Below, piece after piece: positions 53,092 to 62,335 of a DNA stretch of 64,000 bases. Source of the stretch: an uncultured Algibacter sp. (GTDB lineage: Bacteria > Bacteroidota > Bacteroidia > Flavobacteriales > Flavobacteriaceae); assembly GCF_947495925.1 (NCBI RefSeq), contig NZ_CANMAU010000001.1, forward strand, positions 601,523-665,522. Direction: 5' to 3'. Positions within the stretch are counted from its first letter, which is position 1; each line of letters starts with the position of its first letter. The position numbers were made by a program, and so were the translations under genes. The notes beneath the pieces were generated by a model. The model saw only the letters and a program-made list of their open reading frames with translations. It was not told the DNA's origin and ran no database searches.

Positions 53092-53625
53092 TTATCTCAA
53101 AGGGAATCCTTTTGCAGCCCACCATGGGTGAATTTCTATCTCCAAACGACCCGCAATAACCATGGGGTCTGCCTTTGCTAAACTATCTGCCATCTTAAGA
53201 GTAGGTACATTATAGATAGTAACTCCGCGCAGTTCTCCTTCATCACCAAAAGGACCAGAAATATCGGCATAACCCATTTCATACATTTTTGTTAAATGTT
53301 CCATATGTAATTGCTGAAGTTCTGCTGTTTCCTCTTCATTTTGTCCTCTTATAGGTCCTGTTTTTAAAAATGCCATAAAATACTGTTGCATTAAAATGGT
53401 ATCCTTGGTTTTTTCATCGACATAATCAAAGGTTTTAAACCCTTTACTTGTTAGCTCATCTTTAAGCTGCTTTGAAGTTTTTATCGGTTCAATTTCAGGT
53501 ACTACAGAATCAACTTCTACAAGGACTTCTTCTATTACGTCTTCGACTGGAACTTCTATTTTAGGTTCATTTTTACAAGAAAAAACTATCAATGCTAATA
53601 AAAAAGATGTAATAAGTGTTTTCAT
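53092..53625 (-). CDS. YciI-like lipoprotein
   Basis: 177 aa with a lipoprotein signal (MKTLITSFLLALIVFSC, Cys17), a negatively charged linker (about 20-48) and a YciI-related ferredoxin-like domain (about 75-177: YFMAFLKTGPIRGQNEEETAELQQLHMEHLTKMYEMGYADISGPFGDEGELRGVTIYNV). The His of HMEHL and Asp of GPFGD correspond to the conserved YciI positions. YciI domains are small putative enzymes; an exported form is less common. Lies between the CYTH and EEP genes. Confidence 0.82.
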   Translation of the reverse strand: MKTLITSFLLALIVFSCKNEPKIEVPVEDVIEEVLVEVDSVVPEIEPIKTSKQLKDELTSKGFKTFDYVDEKTKDTILMQQYFMAFLKTGPIRGQNEEETAELQQLHMEHLTKMYEMGYADISGPFGDEGELRGVTIYNVPTLKMADSLAKADPMVIAGRLEIEIHPWWAAKGFPLR

Positions 53626-53635
53626 AATATCATAT

Positions 53636-54109
53636 TTACGAATTCCAACTAGAGAATGGATGTTTGCTTAATAACGAATTGTAATACTCTGTTTTCCCGG
53701 TAACTTCCTCTCCCAACCAATCCGGTTTTTCAAACGTTTCGGTTTCTTTTTCCAATTCCACTTCGGCAACTACTAAACCTGAATTATCGCCAAAAAATTC
53801 ATCAACTTCAAAAATATGTTTCCCGATTTCAACTTCATACCTAATTTTATCAATTATGGTTGGCTCACAAAGAAACAAGAGTGATTCAGCTTCTTCTATC
53901 TCAATCTCTTTTTCCCATTCAAAACGTGATAATCCATCTTTAGATGATTTTCCTTTAACCGTAATAAAACCTAAATTCCCTTTTACTCTTACACGAACCG
54001 TTCGGTCTTTATGAGTATTAAGAAACCCCTGAATAATTCTGGTTTCTTTAAATGCCTCCTTTTTAAAGGCATTAGATTTTACTAAAAACTTACGCTCAAT
54101 TTCTATCAT
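53636..54109 (-). CDS. CYTH-domain (triphosphate tunnel) protein
   Basis: 157 aa from the ATG at 54109 (the frame also contains a TTG four codons earlier). Starts with the CYTH signature MIEIERKFLV (ExExK), then RVRVKGNLGFITVKGKSS, FEWEKEIEIEEAESLL and VVAEVELEKE, the strands that line the tunnel and bind triphosphate and metal. Members are inorganic triphosphatases or similar; cytoplasmic. First gene of a leftward unit with the YciI-like and EEP genes; divergent from dinB. Confidence 0.92.
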   Translation of the reverse strand: MIEIERKFLVKSNAFKKEAFKETRIIQGFLNTHKDRTVRVRVKGNLGFITVKGKSSKDGLSRFEWEKEIEIEEAESLLFLCEPTIIDKIRYEVEIGKHIFEVDEFFGDNSGLVVAEVELEKETETFEKPDWLGEEVTGKTEYYNSLLSKHPFSSWNS

Positions 54110-54176
54110 CAATAACTTCAAATTAAGTATTGCGAAAGGTACTAATTAAAACACATTTAATAGTTAAATTTACTGT

Positions 54177-55277
54177 ATGTCTGACAAACTGCACATTCGA
54201 AAAATTATTCACGTTGATATGGATGCTTTTTATGCATCTGTTGAGCAAATGGATAATCCAGAATTAAAGGGCAAACCTATTGCCGTGGGTGGTGGCGGAA
54301 AACGCGGTGTAGTAAGTGCCGCCAGTTACGAGGCTAGAAAATTTGGAGTTAAAAGCGCTATGGCGGGGAATTTAGCTGCAAAACTATGCCCTGAACTTAT
54401 TTTTGTAAGACCACATTATGAGAGATATACTCAAATTTCAAAACAGATTCGAAATATTTTTTATGACTATACCGATTTGGTAGAACCCCTATCTCTTGAT
54501 GAAGCCTATTTAGACGTTACTGAAAACAAAAAAGGAAACCAGAGCGCTTCATTAATTGCTGAAGAGATAAGAACACGTATTTTAAATGAAGTTGGGTTAA
54601 CCGCTTCTGCAGGTATTTCTATCAATAAGTTTATAGCCAAAATAGCCAGTGATTATAACAAGCCTAACGGGCAAAAAACAGTAAACCCTGAAGAAGTTAT
54701 TCCGTTTCTAGAAGCTTTAGATATTAGAAAATTTTATGGTGTTGGTAAGGTAACAGCAGAAAAAATGTACCAAAAAGGCATATTTACAGGCTTAGATTTA
54801 AAGCAAAAGTCAATAGACTTTTTAGATACTCATTTTGGAAAATCGGGACGCTACTATTATGACATCATTAGAGGCATTCACAATAGTGAGGTGAAACCCA
54901 ATCGTATTAGAAAAAGCTTAGCTGCTGAGCGTACATTTAGCGAAAATCTCTCTTCTGAAATATTTATGCTTGAAAAGCTAGAGCATATCGCCGAAGAAGT
55001 TTCTAAACGATTAGCTAAAAGTAAAATTGCTGGAAAAACGGTAACACTAAAAATAAAGTATAGCGATTTTACCTTACAAACAAGAAGCAAAACTTTACCT
55101 TATTTTATAAGTGACAAAAGTGTGATCTTAGAAACCGCAAAAGATTTACTTTATCAAGAAAAATTAAATAATTCTGTTAGGCTACTAGGCATTTCCCTAT
55201 CTAATTTAAACACAGAAAACAAACCAAAAGAAGAGATAAAGAAAAGTATTAGTGTACAATTAAAATTTAAGTTTTAA
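54177..55277 (+). CDS. dinB: DNA polymerase IV (Y family)
   Basis: 366 aa translesion polymerase. Catalytic residues are present: Asp14 (IHVDMDAFYASVE), Asp108 and Glu109 (PLSLDEAYLDV); palm/finger motif VVSAASYEARKFGVKSAM; helix-hairpin-helix KFYGVGKVTAEKM near 183; little-finger domain to the end. The C-terminus SVQLKFKF resembles a beta-clamp-binding peptide. No LexA-like site is evident in the 67-bp gap to the CYTH gene, but this was judged by eye only. Confidence 0.95.
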   Translation: MSDKLHIRKIIHVDMDAFYASVEQMDNPELKGKPIAVGGGGKRGVVSAASYEARKFGVKSAMAGNLAAKLCPELIFVRPHYERYTQISKQIRNIFYDYTDLVEPLSLDEAYLDVTENKKGNQSASLIAEEIRTRILNEVGLTASAGISINKFIAKIASDYNKPNGQKTVNPEEVIPFLEALDIRKFYGVGKVTAEKMYQKGIFTGLDLKQKSIDFLDTHFGKSGRYYYDIIRGIHNSEVKPNRIRKSLAAERTFSENLSSEIFMLEKLEHIAEEVSKRLAKSKIAGKTVTLKIKYSDFTLQTRSKTLPYFISDKSVILETAKDLLYQEKLNNSVRLLGISLSNLNTENKPKEEIKKSISVQLKFKF

Positions 55278-55294
55278 AATTACAATACTAACTA

Positions 55295-57871
55295 TTATTC
55301 TGATTTAGCTACGATATTATTAATGACAAAAGGTTCTTTATTTCCAGGAGGAATAATTTTTATTGACTTATGATTTACCTCACCTTGTAGAGTTTTAATT
55401 TTAAGGCGTACAGGTTTTCCGTACTCTGGTGGAATTGGAATTGTAATAGGCAGCACTAATTGCTTATTACGAATTGTATATGAACCTATTCCAGCTCCTG
55501 CCATAGATGTTTCTATAATAGCATCCTTAGTAGAGGAAATAAAATTTAACTCTGCTTTCCATGTGTTTACGTAAAACCCCGGATCGACAAATGTAATTTC
55601 ATATTCAATCCATGCGCTATCATTTTCTTCATCGCTTTCTGAGGTTTGCATATCTGAATTATCCTTATATAAATAGTCCCAATTTTTTCTGCGGTTTTCA
55701 TCGTCAGCATTAAAATACCCGCTTTTTTGTCCAACTTTAACCTCAGGAACTACACCTCCTTTTACTTCAATAGTTTTAGTAGTTGAGATATTGTTACTTG
55801 AATTACCAACTAAAATTTCAAATTTACCCTCTTCAACCATAAACTGTTTTTCTAAAGTATCGTAATAAGAAAAAGCTTCGTAAGGAAGTTTTATTTTAAC
55901 TGTTTTTGTCGTTCCTGCTGGCACACTAACACGTATAAACCCTTTCAAAGCCTTCTTTGGGGTTTTCTGAGAAGTTTTAATATCTCGAATATAAACCTGA
56001 ACAACCTCATCGCCATTCACTGCTCCAACATTCGATATGCTTGCTGAAACTTCTACACTTTCTTGTTTCTTTATTTTTTTACTACTCAGTTTTACGTTTT
56101 CAATATTGAAGTCCGTATAGCTTAAACCATATCCGAAAGGGTATAATGGTTCTCCTTCAAAATACATATAAGTGCGTCCGGTTTGTACATTGTAATCATT
56201 AAATTCTGGCAAATCACTATCCGATTTAAACCATGTTGAATTCAATTTTCCACCAGGATTAACATCTCCAAACAAAACCTTAGCAAGCGCAGTACCTTGT
56301 TCTTGACCATTTGGCCATGTACAGATTATTCCCGGAATATTATCCTGTTCCCATGGTATCGCTGTTGGACCACTGGGTACTAGCACTAATATGATGTTTT
56401 TATTTACTGCTTGGACTGCTTTAATAAGTTTATGTTGGTTTCCTGGTAATTTTAATGATTCGCGATCAATATTTTCTGTTGAAGTCGTCTCATCATTTCC
56501 AACAACCAATATAACCTGCTCTGATTTTTTAGCCAAAGCCACGGCTTCAGCAATTTTTTTATCATCGTCAGCATTAGCCAACACTTCACAACCTTGGGAG
56601 TACCTAACTTGCGCAGAGGTTATCTCTTTTAACCCCGCAAATGGGCTCACTTTACTTTTGGGAAAACCAGAGTAAATACCCATCCAACACCTATCTGCAA
56701 AAGGTCCAATAACAGCAATACTCTCCATATCCTTTTTAAGTGGTAGCACATCATCATTCTTCAAAAGTACAATGGCTTCTTCAGCGGCTTTAAGGGCTAA
56801 TTTTTTATGAGCTTCACATTCCAATACACTAGCTGGAATTTTTGAGTACGGATTGAATGATGGGTCATCAAAATCACCAATCATAAAACGCAAACGCAGT
56901 AATCTTCGAATAGAAAAATCCAACTCTTTTTCAGTTAATAGTCCTTGCTCAATCGCTGGTTTAAGTGCATTAACCATTGGTGCCTGTTTTTTGTCATTTC
57001 GAAAACACTCCTGATCTATCCCAGCTTTGATAGCCATTGCGGCAGACTCCGTCTGACTTTTAGCATATTTCATATTTATTTCTAAACCTTGAACAGCTGC
57101 CCAGTCTGCAATGACGTATCCTTCAAAACCCCATTCCTGTCGTAAAACCTCATTCACCAACCAATTATTTGCAGAACATGGTATGCCATTCAAACCATTT
57201 AAGGCCGTCATAATTCCAGTTGCTTCTTCATCCACAATACAACTCTTGTACGCAGGGAAATAGTACTCGTACAAATCTTTTTGATTAATTATCGAATGGT
57301 GACTTTCACGACCATTGTCAACATTATTAGCAACATAGTGCTTAACTGTTGTTACTGTTTTTAAATACTTTGGGTCGTTTCCTTGCATTCCACGAACATA
57401 CATTCCCGCCATTTGCGACATTAAAAACGGGTCTTCACTGTAGCATTCACCATTTCGGCCCCATCTTGGGTCACGTGCCATATTTACCGTTGGGGAAAAC
57501 ATCATCACTTCTTTTTCGCCCATATTTTTTAATGCTCTCGCTTCATTTGATATAGCATTAGCTACATCAAACATTAGGTCAGGATTCCATGTAGTTCCCA
57601 TAGCTATATTTTGAGGGAACTGGGTACAATTCCAACCTATTATACCATGTAAAGCCTCACCATACCATTCAAAATATGGAATTCCTAATCGCTCAATTTC
57701 AGGAATCCTTGAGCCACAATAACTAATTTTTTCATCTAATGTCATTTTCGATAAAAGATCCTCTACACGATCGTCAAGCTTTGCCTTTGGATCTTTCCAG
57801 GTTTGCCCATTAACAACTGAAACTCCAAACAGAATGAAAAGAAAATAACAGGTTACTTTTTGCTTTATCAT
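55295..57871 (-). CDS. GH3 family glycoside hydrolase (beta-glucosidase/xylosidase-like)
   Basis: 858 aa with a signal peptide (about 1-22). GH3 N-terminal domain from DDRVEDLLSKMTLDEKI with the catalytic nucleophile Asp256 (GYVIADWAAV); MTALNGLNGIPCSANNWLV matches the beta-xylosidase/arabinosidase-like group. GH3 C-terminal domain (about 370-590), Fn3-like domain (about 620-700), and a final region (about 725-858, WIEYEITFVDPGFYVNTW...) that looks like a carbohydrate-binding module. Probably periplasmic or secreted. Divergent from the membrane regulator at 58124, which may control it. Confidence 0.9.
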   Translation of the reverse strand: MIKQKVTCYFLFILFGVSVVNGQTWKDPKAKLDDRVEDLLSKMTLDEKISYCGSRIPEIERLGIPYFEWYGEALHGIIGWNCTQFPQNIAMGTTWNPDLMFDVANAISNEARALKNMGEKEVMMFSPTVNMARDPRWGRNGECYSEDPFLMSQMAGMYVRGMQGNDPKYLKTVTTVKHYVANNVDNGRESHHSIINQKDLYEYYFPAYKSCIVDEEATGIMTALNGLNGIPCSANNWLVNEVLRQEWGFEGYVIADWAAVQGLEINMKYAKSQTESAAMAIKAGIDQECFRNDKKQAPMVNALKPAIEQGLLTEKELDFSIRRLLRLRFMIGDFDDPSFNPYSKIPASVLECEAHKKLALKAAEEAIVLLKNDDVLPLKKDMESIAVIGPFADRCWMGIYSGFPKSKVSPFAGLKEITSAQVRYSQGCEVLANADDDKKIAEAVALAKKSEQVILVVGNDETTSTENIDRESLKLPGNQHKLIKAVQAVNKNIILVLVPSGPTAIPWEQDNIPGIICTWPNGQEQGTALAKVLFGDVNPGGKLNSTWFKSDSDLPEFNDYNVQTGRTYMYFEGEPLYPFGYGLSYTDFNIENVKLSSKKIKKQESVEVSASISNVGAVNGDEVVQVYIRDIKTSQKTPKKALKGFIRVSVPAGTTKTVKIKLPYEAFSYYDTLEKQFMVEEGKFEILVGNSSNNISTTKTIEVKGGVVPEVKVGQKSGYFNADDENRRKNWDYLYKDNSDMQTSESDEENDSAWIEYEITFVDPGFYVNTWKAELNFISSTKDAIIETSMAGAGIGSYTIRNKQLVLPITIPIPPEYGKPVRLKIKTLQGEVNHKSIKIIPPGNKEPFVINNIVAKSE

Positions 57872-58123
57872 AATTAAGTATTTGCACTATTTTAAAGTGT
57901 TAAAACTCCTAGCTTACACTTCAATGTTTATGCAATAATACCCTCTACTCAGGTGAAAAACGTATACAAGTAATGATTTTATGTTACAAAACGGTGACTG
58001 CAACCGTTATTTAACCCAAGTAAAAAATGAGTAACCTACTAATTTGCTTGCAAAAATAATTTAGGGAACAATTCTATTATGGAGCCTATATTTTATTGAA
58101 AAATCGCAGTATTTTTGTTAAGT
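57872..58123. promoter_or_regulatory. Divergent control region between GH3 and the winged-helix regulator
   Basis: 252 bp without a gene. It holds two -7-like boxes: TATTTTTG on the minus strand at 58051-58058 (towards GH3) and TATTTTTG on plus at 58110-58117 (6 bp before the regulator ATG, giving an almost leaderless message). A short inverted repeat AACGGT / ACCGTT with a 7-nt spacer lies at 57990-58008. All are weak on their own. Confidence 0.35.
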
Positions 58124-59296
58124 ATGGCAAATAAAATCGAAAGAGGAGTTATTATGGAGGTGTTAAATCGTATTTGCACACACAACCTATTTTCGAATTC
58201 ACCCACTCATACCGAATTGTTAACATACCTAGTTGAAAAGACTCTTAATGAAGAGGAATTAAATGAAGTTACCATTGGCAGCGACCTCTATCGCATTGAC
58301 TATTCAGAGAACAAGCGTAATAGTACCGTTCGCTCTTATATGTATAAGCTTCGCAAGAAACTGACAGAGTATTATAATGAAGCTGGAAAAAATGAGCCTG
58401 TTGTATTTGAAATTATAAAAGGACAATACACTATAAGTTTTATACCTATTGCCAAATATGCTAAATCTAGTAATAAAGCTAAAGCATCGGTCATAATTCC
58501 GATTAACTATATTAAGGGTATTGGCACTGTTTTGCTACTTACATTAACTACTTTTTTTGTTGTTAAAGTAACTCATAAAAAACCTAGTTTTATATGGAAA
58601 AACTATTTTGAAAAGAATGCGCCAAATCTAGTTGTTATTTCCGATCAGTATATGGTTTATGAAAAACTGCCCAATGGGAAAATTTATGGCATTTCATATC
58701 CAGAAATCAATAACCATAATGATCTCTTTGAGTACACCCAAAAACATCCTGACAAAAAGCTAAAAACAACTGATTATACATTGATGTCGAAAATGGCACC
58801 ATATACTGTTAAAACGCTTAGTCATTGGTTTGAATCCTATAAAAACGATTTTCAACTTGAATTAGAAAGCAGGCTGAAGTATGAGGATGTACAAAACCAC
58901 AATATTCTATTTGTGGGACAATATAAAACTATGAATTTGTCAAAGTCCTTATTTTTAAAAGACAGTAAAGTATTTACGACTTTTAACGATGGGTTTAAAT
59001 ACAAAGGCAATGGTACGGAAAAAGTTTATAACACAAAATTTGGCGATAACCAAAAAGTAGAATATGCCATGGTTTCTTATACTTCTTTGAGTACGGGTAA
59101 AAGTGCTTTGTATTTTGTATCGAATAACGACATTGGAGTAATGGCAACAGTCAAAAAGTTTACTGACCAAAATTGGCTAGTGGAATTTAGAAAACAATTA
59201 CATGGAGAATCAAAGCATTTTAATGCACTATTTGAGGTTAATGGCTTACAACGAAATGATGTTAGCTGTAAATTGGTGGAATTAGAACATCTATAA
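58124..59296 (+). CDS. Membrane-bound winged-helix transcriptional regulator
   Basis: 390 aa from the ATG at 58124. The N-terminal region (about 1-110) shows a winged-helix pattern like that found in CadC/ToxR-style and acidobacterial regulators: helix-rich start, then STVRSYMYKLRKKLTEYYNEAGKNEPVVFEIIKGQYTISFIP, where the last strands form the wing. One membrane segment (about 125-150) follows, then an exported domain of 240 residues without a recognised fold. Such one-piece sensors bind DNA while anchored. Divergent from GH3, so sugar sensing is a reasonable guess. Has its own terminator. Confidence 0.75.
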   Translation: MANKIERGVIMEVLNRICTHNLFSNSPTHTELLTYLVEKTLNEEELNEVTIGSDLYRIDYSENKRNSTVRSYMYKLRKKLTEYYNEAGKNEPVVFEIIKGQYTISFIPIAKYAKSSNKAKASVIIPINYIKGIGTVLLLTLTTFFVVKVTHKKPSFIWKNYFEKNAPNLVVISDQYMVYEKLPNGKIYGISYPEINNHNDLFEYTQKHPDKKLKTTDYTLMSKMAPYTVKTLSHWFESYKNDFQLELESRLKYEDVQNHNILFVGQYKTMNLSKSLFLKDSKVFTTFNDGFKYKGNGTEKVYNTKFGDNQKVEYAMVSYTSLSTGKSALYFVSNNDIGVMATVKKFTDQNWLVEFRKQLHGESKHFNALFEVNGLQRNDVSCKLVELEHL

Positions 59297-59360
59297 TAAT
59301 ATTGAAAAACATATAAGTATACTACAAATGTAGGTTAGAGATTGACATCTAGTAAAAACA

Positions 59361-59388
59361 AAAAAACTGCTATAATAGCAGTTTTTTT
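59361..59388 (+). terminator. Bidirectional terminator after the regulator gene
   Basis: ACTGCT / AGCAGT stem with a 5-nt loop, flanked by A6 on the left and T7 on the right. It serves the regulator on plus and possibly pyk, which ends at 59448 on minus. Confidence 0.8.
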
Positions 59389-59447
59389 GTTTACAAGATA
59401 TAAGGCTAACCCTTATTTAAGTCTAACTATCTTTTATTCTAATTTAC

Positions 59448-60890
59448 TTAGAAATTACAATTTTCTATTTCAGTGACACGCAAGGTATTTACCATACCTT
59501 TATCCTTCATTGGCATTGCGGCTAAACTAATAAGCATATCTCCAACATCTAGATACCCTTTTTTACAAGCAATACTGTTTACATCTTCGATCGTTTCGTC
59601 TGTACTTACAAATTTATCATAGTAAAAAGCGCTAACCCCCCAAAGCAAACTTAACCTTGTTAGTATACGCCTATTCGATGTAAATACTAAAATATGACAT
59701 GATGGTCTCCATGCTGAAATTTGAAACGCCGTATATCCGCTATTTGTTAAGGTTGAAATGGCTTTTGCACTAATTTCGTTAGCCATATTAGCAGCGTGAT
59801 AGCATATTGATTTCGTGATATAACGATTGGTACGAATATGCGGTGGTAATTGTGGTACTTGAATTAATGCCGAATTCTCAACACTTAATAAAATATCAGA
59901 CATTTGTTTGATAACCTGCACTGGATATTGCCCCACAGAAGTTTCGCCTGAAAGCATTACGGCATCAGCTCCATCCATAACCGAGTTAGCCACATCATTC
60001 ACCTCTGCTCTGGTTGGTGTTAAACTAGAAATCATAGTTTCCATCATTTGCGTTGCAATGATTACTGGAATTCTCGCCTTTTTAGCACGTAATACCAATT
60101 GCTTTTGAATAAGCGGAACTTCTTGTGCTGGTACTTCAACTCCAAGATCACCACGAGCTACCATTAAGCCGTCACAATGCGCAACAATTTTATCTATATT
60201 TTCAACCGCTTCTGGTTTTTCTATTTTTGCTACAATTGGAATTTTAGAATCGGAATGTTTTGCAATTAAATCGCGTAATTGCATTAAATCTTCTGCATGA
60301 CGCACAAACGACAAAGCAATCCAATCCACATTTAAGCTTATCGCAAATATTGCATCTTCAATATCTTTTTCAGTTAATGCTGGCTGTGAAATGTCTGTGT
60401 TTGGTAAGTTTACTCCTTTTTTTGATTTTAAAGGTCCGCCTTGAATAACCTTAGCTTTAACTTCAGATTCTTTATCTGTAGAAACTACCTCAAAAATTAA
60501 CTTTCCATCATCTAAAAGAATACGTTCTCCAGGTTTTGCGTCTTGAGGAAACCTATCATAGGTCATATAAACGCGTTCTTTAGTACCTTCAAAACGTTCT
60601 CCAGTAGCAAAAATAATTTCATCACCTGGATTTACGACCACTTCTTCTTTCATGACTCCTACACGAAGTTTTGGCCCTTGTAAATCAGCTAAAATTGCGG
60701 CTGTGAATCCATATTCCTCGTTAAGCTCACGAATCATTTTAACACGTTCTGCTACGTCTTGATAGTCAGCATGAGAGAAATTTATTCTAAAAACGTTAGC
60801 ACCCTCATCAAGCATGCCTTTTAAAACTTCCTTTGAGCTTGTAGCGGGTCCGAGAGTTGCTACTATTTTGGTTTTTTTTGTTGTTGACAT
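59448..60890 (-). CDS. pyk: Pyruvate kinase
   Basis: Makes pyruvate and ATP from phosphoenolpyruvate. 480 aa. TKIVATLGPAT at the start, the B domain (about 75-170), the active-site lysine VAKIEKPEAVENID near 222, and the metal/phosphate region IIATQMMETMISSLTPTRAEVNDVANSVMDGADAVMLSGETSVG near 280. Its start overlaps the stop of the upstream IPExxxVDY gene by one base, so the two are co-translated. Confidence 0.97.
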   Translation of the reverse strand: MSTTKKTKIVATLGPATSSKEVLKGMLDEGANVFRINFSHADYQDVAERVKMIRELNEEYGFTAAILADLQGPKLRVGVMKEEVVVNPGDEIIFATGERFEGTKERVYMTYDRFPQDAKPGERILLDDGKLIFEVVSTDKESEVKAKVIQGGPLKSKKGVNLPNTDISQPALTEKDIEDAIFAISLNVDWIALSFVRHAEDLMQLRDLIAKHSDSKIPIVAKIEKPEAVENIDKIVAHCDGLMVARGDLGVEVPAQEVPLIQKQLVLRAKKARIPVIIATQMMETMISSLTPTRAEVNDVANSVMDGADAVMLSGETSVGQYPVQVIKQMSDILLSVENSALIQVPQLPPHIRTNRYITKSICYHAANMANEISAKAISTLTNSGYTAFQISAWRPSCHILVFTSNRRILTRLSLLWGVSAFYYDKFVSTDETIEDVNSIACKKGYLDVGDMLISLAAMPMKDKGMVNTLRVTEIENCNF

Positions 60891-61375
60891 TAGTTAAAAA
60901 TTAAATTGTCCTTAGATTTCAATTTGGTAGAATCAACACTGTAAGTGGTCGCTACTTGCGGAATCTTTGATATACTATCTAAAATATATTTTTCCTTACT
61001 AAAGCTAAACTCACTTTCTATTTTTAAAAAATAGTTTACAGTTCTGTGTTCCGGCAATAAATGAAATGTTTTTATTATTTTTTCTTGTGTGTCGAATAAC
61101 GACTTATAATCTCTGCTTTGAAGCTCTTCTGTCTTACATACATTAGACACTAAACTCCATGTTACTAGTTTTTTACGATCTTCCCATTCATAAATTGAGT
61201 AAGACACTTGTCCATCATCAAAGTCTAAATCAGATGCCTTACGAATCAACGAAATACCTAAATTTCTATTTATCAAATAAGCTAAGCGATAATCTTCAAG
61301 CCTACAATGTATTGCTATTAAGGTGTATAGCGATTCATCAAAAGTGTCATCTAAAATAAACTTATGAACGGCCAT
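60890..61375 (-). CDS. IPExxxVDY family protein
   Basis: 161 aa, soluble. C-terminal region SKIPQVATTYSVDSTKL carries the family hallmark (IPxVxxxYxVD) and the N-terminus reads HKFILDDTFDESLYTLIAIHCRLEDYRLAYLINRNLG. The family is restricted to Bacteroidota and always lies in the acpP-fabF-rnc-pyk region; its function is not known. The one-base overlap with pyk implies a linked role or expression. Confidence 0.85.
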   Translation of the reverse strand: MAVHKFILDDTFDESLYTLIAIHCRLEDYRLAYLINRNLGISLIRKASDLDFDDGQVSYSIYEWEDRKKLVTWSLVSNVCKTEELQSRDYKSLFDTQEKIIKTFHLLPEHRTVNYFLKIESEFSFSKEKYILDSISKIPQVATTYSVDSTKLKSKDNLIFN

Positions 61376-61496
61376 AATTTACAATTAAACTCGGTAAATA
61401 TAGTACATATATACTAGTGTAGTATCACTTAAGTGGCAATGTTAACATGAAAACCAACTAAAACGTTGTAGTTAATAATTCTATTTCTACGCTATT

Positions 61497-62237
61497 TCAT
61501 ATCATTTGTGACATCCTGCTTTGGAATGCAAAAAAGGCACGCTTGGAAGCTTTTTCCTCGGCTTTTTTCTTTGAAGTAGCTCTGGCTTTAGCCACTATTT
61601 TATCGTCAATTGATAGCTTGACTGAAAAATGCCTGACATCATCATTACCTGTATCTTCATAAACATGATACCCAAACGTTTTCTTTTCTTTTTGGCACCA
61701 CTCAATAAGCAAACTTTTGTAGCTAATAACCTTACCTTCTAAGGTCTCAATGTCGACATAGGGTATTATTACTCTAGTATCGATAAACTTTTCACAGTAT
61801 TTATAACCCCTGTCTAAAAAAATAGCCCCAACTAAAGCTTCAAATAAATTACCGTGAATATTATCTCCAAACTGACCAGCAGGTATTTTACTCTCAACCA
61901 ATTTAATGAGTTTTAAATCTTTACCTAACTCATTTAAATGTTCTCTGCTTACTACTTTAGATCGCATTTTTGTAAGATAGCCTTCATCTCCACTAGGAAC
62001 TTCAAGATATAAGTGAGATGCGATGACTGAACTCAACATGGCATCTCCTAAAAACTCTAAACGCTCATAGTTAAACGCATTACCTTTACTATCCTTAATA
62101 TTCATGGAACGGTGCGTAAAAGCTCGCTTATAATACTTTATTTCTTTTGGCTTGAACTGCAGAATTTCAGTTAATTGCATAAAAAAATTCCCGTTGCGTT
62201 TAAAACGGGAATTTAATATGTTACGAATGTGTTTCAT
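61497..62237 (-). CDS. rnc: Ribonuclease III
   Basis: 246 aa double-stranded RNA endonuclease for rRNA and mRNA processing. Nuclease domain with YERLEFLGDAMLSSV (Glu61, Asp65) and GNLFEALVGAIFLDRGY (Glu133); the position equal to E. coli Asp114 is Asn130 here, a substitution I believe is common in this phylum. A dsRNA-binding domain follows (about 165-240). An internal ATG at codon 20 (MQLTEILQF) could also start the protein. Confidence 0.95.
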   Translation of the reverse strand: MKHIRNILNSRFKRNGNFFMQLTEILQFKPKEIKYYKRAFTHRSMNIKDSKGNAFNYERLEFLGDAMLSSVIASHLYLEVPSGDEGYLTKMRSKVVSREHLNELGKDLKLIKLVESKIPAGQFGDNIHGNLFEALVGAIFLDRGYKYCEKFIDTRVIIPYVDIETLEGKVISYKSLLIEWCQKEKKTFGYHVYEDTGNDDVRHFSVKLSIDDKIVAKARATSKKKAEEKASKRAFFAFQSRMSQMI

Positions 62238-62335
62238 CTGATAATAAATATTCTATTTCAATGTCAGATGTAATAAACCATGTTTCATTTTACTGTAAAA
62301 TTTAATTTATCATTATGGTTTACTTCATTCGGGAT

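Noticed and set aside
57990-58008. AACGGT / ACCGTT inverted repeat as a firm operator
   Set aside because: Six-base arms with a spacer are common by chance in 250 bp; kept only as a note in the intergenic entry.
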